Source: Oehlia diaphana
Lineage: Eukaryota > Glomeromycota > Glomeromycetes > Glomerales > Glomeraceae
Direction: 5' to 3'
DNA length: 11,473 nt
Assembly (NCBI GenBank): GCA_003833135.1
Contig: QZLH01002803.1
Span: 1-11,473, forward strand
The notes under the pieces were generated by a model. That model was not told the origin of the DNA. It did not search any database and saw only the letters and a list, made by a program, of their open reading frames with translations. Position numbers and translations under genes: made by a program. This document shows positions 1 to 8,388 of the stretch, piece by piece. The number at the start of each line of letters is the position of its first letter. The first letter of the stretch is position 1.

Positions 1-130
1 AATTGTTTTGATGTTTTGATGCATTATAAATTGATTATATTATAATAGAGTGAGTAATAATACTAAATTTGATGATTCGATATAAATATATAGATTGAGT
101 AATAATTGTGATACAGTATTTAATTGGCTA

Positions 131-246
131 ATTTGCGGATTTTTTACGGATTTGCGGATAATTGCGGTTTGCGGATTTGCGAATATTTGGACTTCTGAAA
201 TCCGCAAATCCGCAATATTGCGGATTTGCAATTAATCCGCAATTGC
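131..246. repeat. TGCGGAT/ATCCGCA palindromic repeat cluster
   Basis: The stretch is built from the short word TTGCGGAT and its complement ATCCGCAA, repeated in both orientations. Positions 204-229 form a perfect 26-bp palindrome (13-bp arms centred between 216 and 217), and 161-175 resembles one arm with a 1-bp gap. The DNA could extrude as a cruciform or fold as a hairpin in RNA. The flanks (1-130) are AT-rich with no gene. This kind of GC-patch in AT-rich fungal DNA is usually a dispersed repeat or the subterminal part of a non-autonomous transposon, but no terminal repeat pair or target duplication is visible here. Confidence 0.8.
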
Positions 247-331
247 CCAATTACGGCACCATCCTTATATATGGGTGGTATATGTGTAATATATGCCATG
301 CTAAAAAAATAAAAAAAAGTTAAGAGATCCG

Positions 332-565
332 ATTTTTTCTATGGTCGCTATGGTCACTATAGTCACCCATCTGTAAAGCCTTTCGGAGATCTAAAAGCAT
401 CAAAAACCCTACTTTTGATATCCACAGAAGCGTCCATAGTCCAATTTTTTCTATGGTCACTATAATCAGTATGGGTGACTATCTGGACGGCTTTTCAGGA
501 ATCTAAACTGCCCAAAACCTACTTCTGACATCCATAGAAGCGTTCATAGTTCAATTTTTTTTCTA
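332..565. repeat. Tandem repeat, about two copies of a 110-112 bp unit
   Basis: A unit beginning with the T-tract and CTATGGTC at 332 recurs at 444 and its start appears again at 554. Shared landmarks include CTATGGTC, ATCTAAA, the CCTACTT block, and ATCCA(C/T)AGAAGCG followed by TCATAGT/CCATAGT. The copies differ mainly by substitutions. The third copy stops after the T-tract, at the 3' end of the minus-strand gene relic at 563-922. The repeat could be an array at the edge of a mobile element. No function is apparent. Confidence 0.8.
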
Positions 566-922
566 AGGCCAGTTCTGTATTGTATCAAACCTTTTAATTT
601 TATTGAGAGCCTCTCCCATTGCCTCTGGAGTTTGCCTGCTTTGAAACATCTTATTTAACTTTTTTCGGTGATAATATGCCTTTGAATAACACTTCTGGAC
701 ATGCCAATTACAAAATCCATATTTTGATGCTGTCAGTTTTATGCATCCATCTTATTTGCATAAAGTTCGCTGGTATCTTTTCCAGTGAATACTACATCCT
801 TCTGGTCGCGTACTTCTATTCCCACAAACTATCCCTTCATCAGAGCGATACTGGCAAATGTATCCACCTTTCTTTCCGATATAATCCTTGGTGAAAATAA
901 ACATGTCATCAGAATCATCCAT
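563..922 (-). pseudogene. Small protein with two C-C-C-H cysteine clusters, one in-frame stop
   Basis: Read on the minus strand from an ATG at 922 (an in-frame ATG lies 18 bases earlier at 940), this frame stays protein-like to a TAG at 563-565 and is interrupted only by a TAA at 752-754. The start is acidic (MDDSDD). Two similar clusters follow: Cys23, Cys33, Cys43, His46, then Cys55, Cys60, Cys71, His74. In both, the last cysteine and the histidine are spaced C-x2-H. After the second cluster the chain is basic and rich in Lys, Arg and Tyr, ending in a helical stretch. The pattern suggests two zinc-binding modules, possibly contacting nucleic acid; that function is inferred from residue spacing only. 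It diverges from the primase-helicase across a 117-bp gap, so the two may share a promoter and belong to one element. I do not recognise the family. It could also be intact if the stop marks a short product or an unseen intron. Confidence 0.55.
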
Positions 923-1039
923 CTTCAGTATTATTCTCAATTAATCTTTGATATCTATAATAATATTTATTTTTATTTTAAACTTTTTTACTATAGTATT
1001 ATACCGAAGAGTATACTTAGATATCATATTCCGAAAAAA
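923..1039. promoter_or_regulatory. AT-rich intergenic gap between divergent genes, candidate shared promoter
   Basis: This 117-bp gap separates the minus-strand ATG at 922 from the plus-strand ATG at 1040. It is strongly AT-rich, with TATA-like words in both directions (ATCTATAATAATATTT near 952-967). A CGAAAAAAA tract directly precedes the plus-strand ATG. The divergent layout is what is seen; promoter activity is inferred. Confidence 0.35.
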
Positions 1040-4000
1040 ATGACTGAACATTCCTCACTTTCAGAGTTCTTTGACGCCTCCGCCCCATATGAGTTTAAAG
1101 CTTCTGACATAGAACAATACCAATATAAAATTCGTGATGATAGCATCAGACCAGGACAATTCCTTAGCGCAGATAACGAGGATGAAATAGAGGCCATACT
1201 CGCAGAACGTGAAGTCCATTCCTTATACGAAATCATCGATAGTGATAAACCACTCCGCCCCATTATAGATTTTGACTTACTAGTAGTAGCATTAAATGCT
1301 ATTACCCCCAAGCTTTCAAGCGGTCAGGCAAAAAATTTACTTTGTCGCGCCTTTAGAGATACTTGCCTAGAAATATTTCCAGAATGGGATAAAGAAACTG
1401 TCTATTGCCGAAAGTAGTAATGAGAAAAAAATATCTCTACATGTCTTAACTTTTGGCATGAGATTTCCAAATATCGCTAAGGTTTCAGCTTTCACTGAAC
1501 TTGTTCGCAAGAAACTTCCAGCAGGATTACAGAAAAAAGGGATAATTGATAATATAGCAAATATAGGTTCTTTCAAATCTTTCTCCTTGCAAATGCTTGG
1601 AATGCTCAAATATGATAAAAAAACAGACAAACATGTTCGTATAAAAAAAGCTATTTGTCCAAAAGATGGATCCATCTTTGACTTTATGATTCATCCACCC
1701 AATGATGATTCTAGAGTCATTGACAGTCCTCTTTTAGTTGTTCCAGAGCCAGAGATAAAAGGATGCCCGACCGAAGGAAAGGAAAATAATGATGCCAATA
1801 ATGAAACCACTCAGGCTGAATTCGATTTTGTGGAATCATTACTCAGAAATAATGGCATTGAAGGATTTAATCTCTTATATCCATCAGATAACTTTCCTAA
1901 TAAATTTCCATTAATACGCAACTCTTCATCGCACTGTCCAATATGTGATCGGGAATACGAAAGTGAAAATGCATACATTATACAAAATAAAAAATCATAT
2001 AGCTTTAAATGTTACCGTGCAAATCATGAACAAAAAGACATCAATTAACAAATACATTGAATGACCAATCCTGAAACAAGAAATCTCTCAATAAGGATCC
2101 AGAAAATAGGCTTTACTTTGATATGGGAGCTGAGCTAAAACTTGCTAAGTTTGAGATTAAAATAATAGAATATGGGGATGAATCGGTAAAGTTAAAATCG
2201 TTAATAGACCAGGCAGTTATTAAAGGTCTAATCATTTACGAAGATTATGACTTCCTTCCATATCCCATAAGCGTTCCTCAACCAGATTCAGATTTCTTTA
2301 ACCTTTTCCTAGGATTTTTAGCTAAGCCGGCAACAAAGGTTAATAAAGAAATTATGGATCCAATTCTCTGGCATGTAAAGAATATAATTTGCAATGGAGA
2401 TGAAAAACTCAATGAATATATCTGGAACTGGTGGGCATATTTGGTTCAGAAGCCGGAAAAAAAGCCTTAAACAATCTTAGTACTAAAATCCACATTACAG
2501 CAGTATGAAAAAAATATTATTACTGATTTTATTGGGGATAAAGTCTTGGGGCAATATCTCCATTATGCTACATCAGATTTAGAAAAAGTTCTTGGGCGAT
2601 TTAATAATGCCATCCAAGCTCGAAAACTTATTGTTATGAATAAGACTGGAATGTCTAGTGGGGAATGGCATAAATTTAACGGACATCTTAAATCCCTTAT
2701 AACAGAAGGAATGGTGTCTATAGAGCGTAAGGGTATTGAAACAAAGTGAATTAGAGATTTCACCAGATTTATGGTCACAAGCAACCAGGATGCTCCGCTC
2801 AAAATAGATATAGGGATTCTCATGTAGTCTGTTTTGATGTGTCTTCACGATGTAGAGGAAATACAGTATATTTTAAGCAACTAGGAAAAGTTCTTGACCA
2901 TTCCGATGCGTCTGGAGTGGTTATGAAATATCTTCTTGGTCGTGATCTCTCAGATTTTGAATCTCAAGAAATTCCTGCAACTAAAATGAAAATAGAAACA
3001 ATGCGTGACTAGCTTTCTAGTCCCATTTGATTTATAATTGACTATATTACGTCCTGGGTTGAGGATAAAGTATTTAAACCAACCTGTAAATCATTGTATC
3101 AGAATTATGTTGAATGGTGTGAGGAGAATGGGGAAAAACCATTTAATAGCGCTATTTTAGGAAAGAAGTTTTCACATATCAGCATTGATAAGACGCGTTC
3201 ATGAGTTAATGGAGTAAGAGAAAATCAGTATATATTTGACCGCTCCAAGATCGTAGCCAAGCTTCGTGAATCTGGCCTAGGTGATATGGAAGAATTTTCT
3301 GATACACCTATCAAAGATATACTTCAATCCAACTTACCTGAAAATGAGAGCACAGACATACCCATATTCAATGTGCCAGAAATTATTCCTCCAAAAATAA
3401 TCCTGACTCTTCCAGAGCGCCAAGCCGATAGAAAGAATGCACCACCTAGTAAAGATAAGAAGGCGGATAAACAGGATGAGTCAACCCAGCTTCTTTTCAA
3501 CTATGTGGCAGAAGATATACATGCTCTGGTCACCTCAACATCTGGCACATCTGAGACTTCTAAAACAATTGAGCTGATGATCGATGAACTTGAGACTAAC
3601 AAGCTTCCTGAATCAATTGAGCCTATTTGTGAGGTAGTGAATACGCCTCCTAAAGAAACAAGTGTTAAGTGCGATTTACCCAAGCCTAATGAAGTATCAT
3701 CTGCCATACTTCTATCCAGAGTTCAGCGAGAAGAGCATCTCAGAAAATGGGCTATCGATCATGATGAAGACCCTGATATATTCATGACTATCACAGAGAA
3801 AGATGTTGACCTATCCCGAGAATATCAAGACAGGATGATGGCAGACGCAGATGTGATCGACTTTGCAAAAGAAAACAAAATGAACCCAAATGATTTATTT
3901 TACATGACTAGAAGGGAAAGGTTAATAAGCGAAGAAATATATCTCTAGGAGTACGAGGATGTGGGAAAACCCCGGGAGTATATTTACGATAATGAGAAAT

Positions 4001-4047
4001 GGCAAAAAAATATAAGCATACTCCAGGAGAATGGTATGCTTTGGTAA
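1040..4047 (+). pseudogene. Primase (AEP/UL52-like) fused to SF3/D5-like helicase, broken
   Basis: The gene starts at ATG 1040, where primase-like sequence begins. A motif I DxD lies at codons 77-79 (IDFD, 1268-1276), the usual metal-binding pair of archaeo-eukaryotic primases. After a frameshift near 1400 a motif II SLH follows at 1434-1442. A CPIC...C...H zinc finger (Cys at 1935, 1944 and 2010, His at 2025) resembles the C-terminal finger of herpesvirus UL52 and PrimPol proteins. The helicase part starts near 2090 with a NWWAYLVQKP block, Walker A position at 2501-2515, Walker B position near 2630-2640, and an SF3 motif C (VTSN, Asn at 2783). A winged-helix-like WCEENGEKP region near 3117 leads to a long hydrophilic tail. 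Breaks: frameshifts near 1400, 2050-2075 and 2813-2815; stops at 2046, 2468, 2747, 3010, 3028, 3202 and 3946, after which coding resumes to TAA at 4045. An intact form would be about 1,000 residues and would prime and unwind DNA for a replicon. Virophage, giant-virus and transposon relatives are all possible sources. Confidence 0.8.
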
Positions 4048-4434
4048 AGAGCGAATAGGAGTGGGTTATAAAATATTAGTAAGGATGGGACTTTCGTTCT
4101 TTACAATTAGGTGACATAAAATCCCAAATTATTATTTTTTTTCGCTTATCATACTACCTGCAATTTTCAAATATATATAAAAGATATCAGACTGATAAAT
4201 CAGTCCTCCCAGCTGGAGCTCGTAGGTCCATAATAAATTATAATATTATTTTTGCCCACCGATTATAGTATAGTAAATCATTGGAATATTTTTTTTCGAA
4301 TTGAACTTTCTTCCACTTAATATAATCTAAATACCACAGATTAATCTAGTTACCACTCTATACTCTACATACCACTCTATATAATATTTGCTATTACAAC
4401 CAAGTTCATTACAGACCATAAACTCACCAATAAG
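4048..4434. other. Intergenic region with T-tract/CG motifs, TATA-like box and short direct repeat
   Basis: No gene is seen. The region separates the primase-helicase from the next relic. It holds two T8-CG tracts (4135-4144 and 4289-4300), a TATATATAAAAG box at 4172-4183 and a direct repeat of TACCACTCTATA at 4351-4362 and 4370-4381. These could form the promoter and leader of the gene starting at 4435, although the TATA-like box is about 250 bases from that ATG. Confidence 0.4.
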
Positions 4435-5479
4435 ATGAGTCTCGAAGAGCTTAGCCAGTATGCTCCAGAAATACTTGAGCTCTTGACAACTGGCGTGCCA
4501 AAGGTAGATAAAGAGAAAAGGCGCTAGGCTCGTGATCGTCTTCAAAAAGGATATAAGTTTAGCAAAGAACAGGCATATGCATTAATTTCCTATGAGAGAG
4601 TTGGGCGAAGTAAAAATCAAGTAATTCCCAAAGAGGGTGGATCGGAAGCCAGGGAAGTGAATATATGCAGTACTAAAAGTGCCTGCCAAGTATCTGACAT
4701 TATTCCAGAAGGAGAAACTATTGGAGAAACTACTCAGCGTATTATGCGGAACAATCTTGGTGTAAGAGATGTAAAAGCTATAGCAAATGCCATAGCTGAA
4801 ACAGCCCCTAATCCAGTTGCCGGCACATCTAGTCTCTCTAGGCTCTGAAGTGAATTGAAGAAGCTTAGTGCTCCAGAGATGATAATTGATGCTACATTTA
4901 ATCCAGATATGACCTATTTATCTAACAAGATTCAAAAGAAGTATAGGGAGGAACGTGAAAATGAAGGGATTGATTTTCCAGACCATTTCTCGTTAGAATC
5001 GGTTAAGGAAAGGCTAAATTTGTACGATGTATCTAATATATCTGACAAACAGGACTGGATACTCAAAAAACTGGGGACAACAGGAAATTCCTCGAGTATT
5101 TAGATCACTTGAAAAGAATGAGGAGCGGGCTAAGCAACTCCTTATTTGGATTCAGAATGCGATTTCTTCTGGACAGTCAAGAGACCCTGGGAAGCGTAGA
5201 TCTACATACTTAAGTTCATTTCTGAAAAAAGATGAATTTATTCCTAAGCCTGATAAACCACTACTCCCTAGCTATTTGCGCAAATTAGGGGCAGTATTTG
5301 CAGTTGTATCAAATGGTGCAAAGAATTTATCAGATGCTATAACCATCGCCAGTCAAGCCCTTCGACACAGCCCTGACAACCATGCCTCCCCAGCGCAAAA
5401 CTATATTATAGTCAATTTTTGAAAAAGAGGACAGCCTTATAATCAGGCAATGGCATTCGAGCTCTTCGACAAAAACTAA
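4435..5479 (+). pseudogene. Unrecognised gene downstream of the primase-helicase, broken
   Basis: I do not recognise this family. The frame opens at ATG 4435 (MSLEELSQYAPEIL) and continues through a TAG at 4525-4527 and a TGA at 4846-4848. Near 5070-5090 it shifts by one base and runs on through a TGA at 5420-5422 to a TAA at 5477-5479. The joined length is about 345 codons. The first 70 residues are basic and helical (KEKRR, ARDRLQKGYKFSKEQAY) and could bind DNA. The middle is Ala- and Glu-rich, with a block around 4850-5070 predicted as helical and charged. The third part (RSLEKNEERAKQLL, KPDKPLLPSYLRKLG) is again helical, ending in SQALRHSPDN. No catalytic motif is visible. Because it lies on the same strand directly after the primase-helicase and is decayed in a similar way, it is probably the second gene of the same element. 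A structural or DNA-packaging role is possible but unsupported. Confidence 0.6.
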
Positions 5480-5563
5480 TCACATTGATGGGTTAGACAA
5501 CATTTATTAAATTTTATTTTTTTTGTTCGCCTAAAGATATGTCATATATGAAATAACGCAGAA

Positions 5564-6004
5564 ATGATAACTGATCAAAAGCATTCATCCGATAGTATAG
5601 CTAGCGAGCAGGAAGTTATTAGATATATGAAAATATTAGCCCAGGCATTTGGACTAAATGAGCAAAATGCAGAAGTATATAGTGTACTTTCCAGTGAAAA
5701 TAGAGCACTAGCAAAAAGGATGGATCATTATTATTCTCGGTATAAAAAGCTTAAAAAGAGAGTTAAACTACTAGAAGAATGTATAAAGTGGCTGGATGAT
5801 AATGTAGACGAACCTTTTACTATGGAACATTGCAATTGTAGTAAAGAATCCATAAATACTTTGTTTGAGTCCAGTTCATCTGAGGAATTCAATTCTGATC
5901 ATGCGCCACCAGAAAAGAAAGTGGATCCAGGCAAAATAATATGCGCGAAGAGAAAATCTGACAATAAGGCGAAGCCAAAAAGGTATCTGATCCAAAAAGT
6001 CTGA
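5564..6004 (+). CDS. Short coiled-coil protein with basic tail, intact
   Basis: This 146-residue frame has ATG at 5564 and TGA at 6002-6004 with no break, unlike its neighbours. Residues about 18-78 form a strong helical, likely coiled-coil stretch, with heptad-like Leu and Ala and charged residues (SSENRALAKRMDHYYSRYKKLKKRVKLLEECIKWL). A short Cys/His patch (EHCNCSK) follows, then a Ser- and Glu-rich linker (SSSSEEF). The tail is strongly basic (KRKSDNKAKPKR), resembling a nuclear localisation signal. A dimerising nuclear or DNA-associated role is a reasonable inference; no family is recognised. It lies 84 bases after the end of the previous relic, on the same strand, and may be the third gene of the primase-helicase element. 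A T8-GTTCG tract lies about 40 bases upstream of the start. Confidence 0.6.
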   Translation: MITDQKHSSDSIASEQEVIRYMKILAQAFGLNEQNAEVYSVLSSENRALAKRMDHYYSRYKKLKKRVKLLEECIKWLDDNVDEPFTMEHCNCSKESINTLFESSSSEEFNSDHAPPEKKVDPGKIICAKRKSDNKAKPKRYLIQKV

Positions 6005-6074
6005 TTTAACTAGTTATCACTTCGTTCTATAACTAACCATATTTTCCGATTGAAAATTCTTCTATCATATAAAA

Positions 6075-6575
6075 ATGCATGAATTGAATTTACTTGAGCT
6101 TCTTCTGCCAGAGTTGATATCATTTATTTTAAAGTATCTTCCAGATCTAAAACATGCTAGCAGTATAAATGACATATGGGAAAGAGAGGTGAATCTTGAA
6201 TGACCCAAAAGGGTAATTCTCACAGATTTTCGATTTAAGATTGACATATGCGCTAATGCAAATTTCATTAGTGAAAAAATTGTGAAAATAGCATACGCAA
6301 AAGACAATAGTATTCCTAGAATATACGGGTTTCTAAATGAGTCTTATTCCACATTAGGAAAGGTTAATCTACGTATTATCTTAAATGATGGTGAGAAGCA
6401 TAAAATCATACCCACTGAATTTATAGTTACTGGACCAGATTGGCCTGATCAATTTCCTGAAATACTTTTGGGCTCACCATGGATGCGAGAAAATAGTGTA
6501 CACTTAAATATGTGTAATTTGACACTAACAATAGATGATAATTTTGTGATCCTCCCATATCGAAGTCAAATCTGA
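6075..6575 (+). pseudogene. F-box-like start joined to retropepsin-like aspartyl protease domain
   Basis: One frame runs from ATG 6075 to TGA 6573-6575, interrupted only by TGA at 6201-6203. Residues 5-35 resemble an F-box helix pair (LLLPELISFILKYLPDL), close in style to the F-box of the next gene. From about residue 47 the sequence follows the retropepsin fold. A segment DICANANFIS at residues 57-66 aligns with the catalytic D-[ST]-G-A-x-x-x-[FV]-[IV]-S loop. A later EILLGSPWM matches the conserved second hydrophobic-Gly motif (ILG-x-PW), followed by LTLTIDDNFVILP. The catalytic Asp is present, but the Ser/Thr and Gly of the triad are replaced by Ile and Cys, so protease activity is unlikely. 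Such domains are found in Ty3/gypsy polyproteins and in host Ddi1/Asprv1-like proteins. No reverse transcriptase follows, so this is either a captured domain or a fragment. The F-box fusion is less sure than the retropepsin part. Confidence 0.65.
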
Positions 6576-6653
6576 TCCAACCAATAGTTCAGAGCAGTGA
6601 TCGTTGGTGCAAAATCACATTTTTTTCGATTTAAGATACAGTATATATTATTT

Positions 6654-7846
6654 ATGGCACATTTAAGTGTTATAAATTTACCGGAACTATTGGAGTGGAT
6701 TCTATATTTCCTCAAGGTAAATAAATCCCTCTATTCCTCTCTATATGTTTCCCAATTATAGTACAGATGTGGTGCCCCTATTCTATAGAGACGCATTAAG
6801 CTAAAGGGAACGATCCCAAAGCAAAGAAATTCATAGAATTAGTAAGTGGGAAACAAAAGCCAATTTATAGCTCAAAACTAACCCATCTCAAAATTCCATA
6901 CTATAATCTACTTTCAAGTAAGAAAATTGAAGGCATCGTAAGAACATGCCCAAACATAATTCATTTGAATTTCGAAAATTGTGTGGGTTTTAGTAATAGA
7001 GCATTAAATCAACTTAAAGCATACCCCAATCTAAGATATCTTAATTTATGTAGTAGTGGTATTATGGGTGATAAAGCTTTATGTGGAATGGTGGGATCAT
7101 ATTGTAAAATAGAATATCTAAATATTTCTTTCTGCCAAGGCATTACTGATAGATTTTTAATCAAAATTGCGGACAGTTGCCAAGCTTTACAAGAGTTTTA
7201 TTTTGCTTATACGCATTTGATTTCTGAAAGATTTATAAGTTACATCTTAAACTCATGCCCAAATTTACAAAGATTCAGTATTCCAGGTAGCTGTCGAAGA
7301 AAAAATAGATGTGATATATTAGTAGAAAAACTTCTTACTGTAGAGAAACACCTTTATGAAGAGAAATATCTTAATGTAGAGTATCTTGATTTTGGTAGGT
7401 GTGTTTACGTCACCGAGATTTCAATTTGTAATGTTATTCATTCTTGCCCAAGGCTTCAGCAACTCGACCTCAGCTTTTGTAAAATTACCAATATAACTAT
7501 CAAAGAAATTGCTGGTTCGTGTCTTAACATAAAATATCTCAATTTGGAAGGGTGTAATAATATTAGCAAAAAAGCTGTAGATCAGCTCATTTCATTTAAT
7601 CCGAATATTCATGTTGATAATTTTGTGGAAATTATAACACCTCCTGATCTCATTGGGATAGTTAGAAATCATCTTACACAGAACAATGTTGCTAGTAGAC
7701 AGATTTTAGCTCAGAGCCTTCAGAGCCTTTTAGACCTAAGTATGCGAGATAATTTGCAGTGGTATTCTGATCTAGGATTGGCTAGATCAACAATCCAGAG
7801 CAATGATACAGTGGTTATATTTGAAGATCTATGTGCTGATCATTAG
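6654..7846 (+). pseudogene. F-box/LRR (AMN1-like) protein, F-box disrupted
   Basis: The reading frame opens at ATG 6654 with an F-box signature (VINLPELLEWILYFL). It meets TAG at 6759-6761 and TAG at 6786-6788, both at places where F-box proteins of this kind carry Trp, then shifts by one base near 6804-6812. From about 6813 a single open frame runs to TAG 7844-7846. This part holds about seven cysteine-containing LRRs of the SKP2/AMN1 type, each with L-x-x-L-N-L-x-x-C (for example [48 protein letters not shown]). A non-repeat tail of about 75 residues ends the protein. Intact relatives bind SKP1 through the F-box and select substrates for ubiquitination through the LRRs. The family is greatly expanded in arbuscular mycorrhizal fungi. 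A 45-bp GT..AG segment (6717-6761) could be spliced out to remove the first stop, but the second stop and the shift remain. Confidence 0.8.
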
Positions 7847-8388
7847 CTCGGAAGACTTAACACAGATTTCTGCGCAATGATGTAATAGCCAATCACCAGA
7901 CAGGGCCTGTAATTTTCGCATATATATCAAAAAAAAACATTTTAACCTTTATTCTTTATTTTTTCCTGAACAATCATGAGAAAAATGTAAAAGGAGGTCT
8001 ACATGCAATACAGGACCAACTCTAAAAGTAAATAGTGCTGACAAAAGTATATGTTATGAAAGGCTAGTGGAGTCGCAATTCTGAGATCAGCAGGCGTAAA
8101 GCCAATTATCTCTCTCCGGTAGATCTCCATGTGAAAAGGTAAGAGGATTCCATTTACATGTGCTTTCATAGAGCTCTTGGCATCATACGTCAATGCTTAT
8201 CATTCTTCTTATCTCCTTAACTTTTCCCAGCAATATATAAAGCATGTAGGGATATGTGAAAGTTCAGCCAACTTTTCGCAAAAAACTTTCCCAGAGAAAA
8301 TAACGCAAAATAAGTATGTATATGCCAGAAGTTATGTATATATGGGGACGAATTTTCTCACTATGGGTCTTATATTTAGGAAAACAAA
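7847..8388. other. Gene-poor AT-rich stretch with a TATA-like box
   Basis: No convincing gene is seen on either strand; the short open frames here lack recognisable protein character. The stretch contains an A9 tract near 7930, a T-rich run at 7940-7970 and a TATATAAA box at 8234-8241. That box lies about 150 bases ahead of the Crinkler-like relic and may be its promoter. Confidence 0.4.

Noticed and set aside
619..894. Plus-strand open frame with hydrophobic segments
   Set aside because: It is antisense to the cysteine-cluster gene on the minus strand, and its hydrophobic look follows from that.
785..1039. Upstream extension of the primase frame to 785
   Set aside because: The extension covers the opposite-strand gene and the AT-rich gap and reads as low-complexity Ile/Tyr/Phe; primase-like sequence begins at ATG 1040.
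1040..4047. Genetic code change or programmed readthrough to explain the stops in the primase-helicase
   Set aside because: All three stop codons occur in frame, together with at least three frameshifts and damaged helicase motifs, which fits decay and not recoding.
1..6004. Terminal inverted repeats bounding the primase-helicase block
   Set aside because: The repeats at 131-246 and 332-565 have no matching inverted copy seen after 6004, so no element ends could be assigned.
6717..6761. 45-bp intron in the F-box gene (GT..AG)
   Set aside because: The segment itself encodes F-box-like residues, is short for this genome's other introns (70-71 bp), and removing it leaves the next stop and the frameshift unexplained.
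7999..8193. Minus-strand 64-residue open frame
   Set aside because: No recognisable motif, no start context and no continuation in other frames; likely chance.
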